Assembly (NCBI GenBank): GCA_034509925.1
Contig: CM067536.1
Location: 6,867,001-6,931,000, forward strand
Source of the DNA: Hirudinaria manillensis
Lineage: Eukaryota > Annelida > Clitellata > Hirudinida > Hirudinidae
DNA: 64,000 nucleotides
Direction: 5' to 3'
Part shown: positions 61,716 to 64,000 of the stretch, in pieces
Layout: every line of letters starts with the position of its first letter
How positions within the stretch are numbered: the first letter of the stretch is position 1
The notes under the pieces: generated by a model
The model's database searches: none
What the model saw: only the letters and a program-made list of their open reading frames with translations
Told to the model about the DNA's origin: nothing
Translations under genes and position numbers: made by a program

Positions 61716-63055
61716 CCTGTAAGGTTAATAAGATTAAAAATTTTTTTTTTAAATAAATAACAGTAATTTACCAAATAATGAAACGAAAATCAATATCAGC
61801 AGACATCATTCATTTCAGAATCTCTTGGAAGGCATTTTAAGGAATGAAACAGAACTTGAGGTTCTCAGAGAAGATTACTATCAGTACCAACAAGTAATAC
61901 TATCAGTACTAATAGGTGATGTTATCAGTACCAATAAGTAATACTATCAGTACTAATAGGTGATGTTATCAGTACCAACAGGTAATGTTATCAGTACTAC
62001 CAGATAGTATTTTGTGAGGTAATGTTACCAATACTAACTCATAATCATGTTATGGTGTCCACTATTATCACCATTTTACACTCCTTCAATGACCTAATCA
62101 AATTTACCTGTTTGTTTAATGGATTCCATAGATATTTAAACTCCTCACAAATAGATTTATTAGTAATCAATTAATAATTATACATTAATTTATATTAATT
62201 TACATTAATTCCACATTAATTTCTATCAAATCCGCATTAATTTAAATTAATTCCACATTAATGTTTAACAATTCCACATTAAATTTCAGTCAAAGGGCGA
62301 CGAAATCGTCAATTTGAATTTGGAGTTGTTCAACCTGAAGGAAAGCACCTGCAGATTGAAGGACAGAATCACGGAAGAAGAAAAGAAATGCATCGAGTCA
62401 AGCCTCATCTCGGATCAGAGAGTAGTCAAAATTTTCAACATTATCAGGTAGCCACAAATGCTAGAAGGTTATGACAGTTATGTAATAACTAACTCATAAG
62501 ACCCTAATGAAATTCCGACCAATCGGATCGTCTGGAACAGGTCAGGTGACAACCTCCTCCAATCGCTGAATCTCCATGCCGTTCCTGACAAGTCAGAACA
62601 AGATGTCAACAAAACCTGTGCAGACGTTCAGACTGCCACAGGCGAAAGATTTACGAAGGTAATCAATTCAGGACGAATGTTCTGTCACAGTTCCACGCCT
62701 CGATTATTGGAATCAGAACCTATGCACACAAACGCCATTTGACTTATCCTCAACGTCACGTGTACGACTTCCATCACACCCACCGAGATGTCGTCATCAT
62801 CATCATCACCTTAACAACCACCATCGTCATCATCATCATCATCGTCGTCCTCATCGCCCTTATCATTTATTTATCAAAACAAACTACAGGGCCTTCTAAT
62901 GACCACTTACATCGTCATCATCATCATCATCGTAAGATCGTAATAACGATGCTCATCTTCGTACAACACGAGTCTAATTCCCGTTTCAGGTCGTTGAAAT
63001 GATTAAGGACATGTCTGACATTGTTAAGAAGCCTCACAAGAAGATCAAAGACTGA
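60124..63055 (+). CDS. CFAP73/CCDC42-like axonemal coiled-coil protein, 8 exons
   Basis: Exons 60124-60243, 60599-60703, 60982-61067, 61352-61520, 61819-61893, 62290-62447, 62541-62658 and 62990-63055 join in phase to 298 residues, near the usual 308-316 of CFAP73 and CCDC42. Family pattern (DUF4200): EERKKQMEERRSNIKENYKR, then NIYLQDVNTKRKQALER, matching the FDKFL...NxAKRxRAL region, then KKYSKFESYLKQV, the block NEVNDVIKVASTL, and a C-terminal DQRVVKIFNIIRSGDN matching the conserved VLNLFxLVxxH part. No membrane segment; long coiled coils. These proteins belong to the modifier-of-inner-arms complex of motile cilia or to the sperm tail. The first exon is the least certain: its frame is open back to about 60058 and the ATG at 60124 is the only Met there. 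Confidence 0.83.
61879..62005. repeat. 22-bp minisatellite spanning an exon end
   Basis: Six units like TATCAGTACCAACAAGTAAT, alternating with a TACTAATAGGTGATG variant, giving a 44-bp higher-order period. The first unit covers the last 15 bases of the exon 61819-61893 and its GTAATA donor. Confidence 0.92.
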
Positions 63056-64000
63056 GAATGATCACATGACCACGATTCCACCGAGAGACGGAATGTCAAT
63101 CACTGATTGACTCCACCCGTTTTGACTTTGGATCGTGTAACAATAACGATGACGACGACGTCATTTGCTCTCCTATTAATTTAATAATCACCAATTTTTA
63201 AATTTTCTAAACTAATCTCCTATAATTAAAGCTGACCAATCTAACTGAATGGGATTGTGCGCTCAGGAACTTCATAAAATGCACAAACCCGTCATCATCG
63301 TCATCGTCAACATCACCACCACCACCATCGACGTCGTCGTCATCACCATCACCAACGACATCGTCATCACCACTACCATCTTCACGTGTCGCTCACTCGG
63401 ATAGAAGCTTTTGGACTTAAGTGCTTACAAAAGATTTTAAGAGATTCTAATCTCGCCATGTCACGAGGACAAAAATTTGCGGACTAAACCGGACACCAGA
63501 TGTCAGGGTGGTTTCAACTTTCGAGTGACTGCGTAGAATATAAAAAATAAAAAATAATTTAATGACAAAAAAAGTTCACATCCGAAAAAGTTGAACTCGA
63601 AACGCGGATCGTCAGCGATGACCTAACATGCAGCTCTCAGCGTGGTGGTGGTGGTGGTGGTAGCGGCGGCGGTGGTGGTGGTGGTGGTAGCGGTATATTA
63701 CGTAAATAAAAAACTGAGAGAAAAACTTTTTTTTTCCAAAAATCTGCATTCCAATAAATCCTTTCGAGAACCGAAGTCGCTCTAGTTTTGGCAGCTCGAA
63801 CATTGGAAAGAGGAAGAAGAAGAAGAGGAGGAAGAAGAGGAGGAGGAAGAAGAGGAGGAAGAAGAGGAGGAGGAAGAAGAGGAGGAAGAAGAAGAGGAGG
63901 AAGAAGAAGAAGAGGAGGAAGAGCAAGAAGATGATGAATAAAATCTCATGAGTTAATTTCAAGACGGATCATAACTTCTACTTCCGAATTAACTGGAAAT
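63056..64000. other. Right-edge flank
   Basis: 3' flank of the CFAP73-like gene, then triplet repeats: (CAC/CAT)n at 63305-63390, (GGT)n at 63640-63694, and (GAA/GAG)n at 63809-63934. No exon supported. Confidence 0.45.
63809..63934. repeat. (GAA/GAG)n microsatellite
   Basis: About 42 GAA and GAG triplets. It would read as poly-Glu on the plus strand, but I see no exon around it. Confidence 0.95.

Noticed and set aside
63612-63962. Phe/Leu-rich minus-strand frame at the right edge
   Set aside because: It reads a GAA/GAG microsatellite on the opposite strand.

Overview
This is an intron-rich, AT-rich animal nuclear window. The evidence is split genes with GT-AG introns, a meiotic MutS homologue (MSH5), a ciliary coiled-coil protein (CFAP73/CCDC42 type), an SLC7 amino-acid transporter, EGF domains coded by phase-1 exons, and a Ty3-type LTR retrotransposon with a primer site fitting metazoan tRNA-Ser. 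Very heavy microsatellite load suggests an invertebrate; I cannot assign a phylum. All gene models below were spliced by hand from ORF phase, splice sites and remembered family patterns, with no alignment or transcript evidence.

Layout. (1) 1-954, minus: 5' half of a secreted EGF-repeat protein gene running off the left edge. (2) About 1150-15480: eight near-identical tandem copies of a 1239-bp unit, each carrying a small unrecognised gene with a ubiquitin-like C-terminal pattern; a young 4290-bp Ty3/gypsy element (6001-10290) sits in copy 4. Five copies are intact; copies 2 and 3 share a nonsense codon and copy 7 has a frameshift. A diverged relic of a further copy lies just to the right. 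(3) 15625-21494, minus: complete MSH5 in 25 coding exons. (4) 22153-25096, minus: extended-SDR (NAD-epimerase-like) gene, 12 exons. (5) 25729-26385, minus: unrecognised single-exon coiled-coil protein. (6) 28018-33474, plus: secreted beta-lactamase-fold protein with C-terminal tandem-repeat domains, its catalytic Ser apparently replaced by Glu. (7) 33901-35498, minus: unrecognised coiled-coil protein. (8) 36363-47895, minus: cationic amino-acid transporter type SLC7A gene with long microsatellite-filled introns. (9) 47896-55183: gene-poor, simple repeats and probable retroposon tails. (10) 55184-58238, plus: small type I membrane protein with a cytoplasmic YINM motif. (11) 60124-63055, plus: CFAP73/CCDC42-like axonemal protein.

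The genes do not form one pathway; this is ordinary animal gene order. The most unusual parts are the homogenised tandem array with its insertion, a Gag-shortened but recently integrated retroelement, the apparently inactivated beta-lactamase-fold protein, the YINM receptor-like protein with an intron flanked by an 11-base direct repeat, and a minisatellite that copies a splice donor in the CFAP73-like gene.
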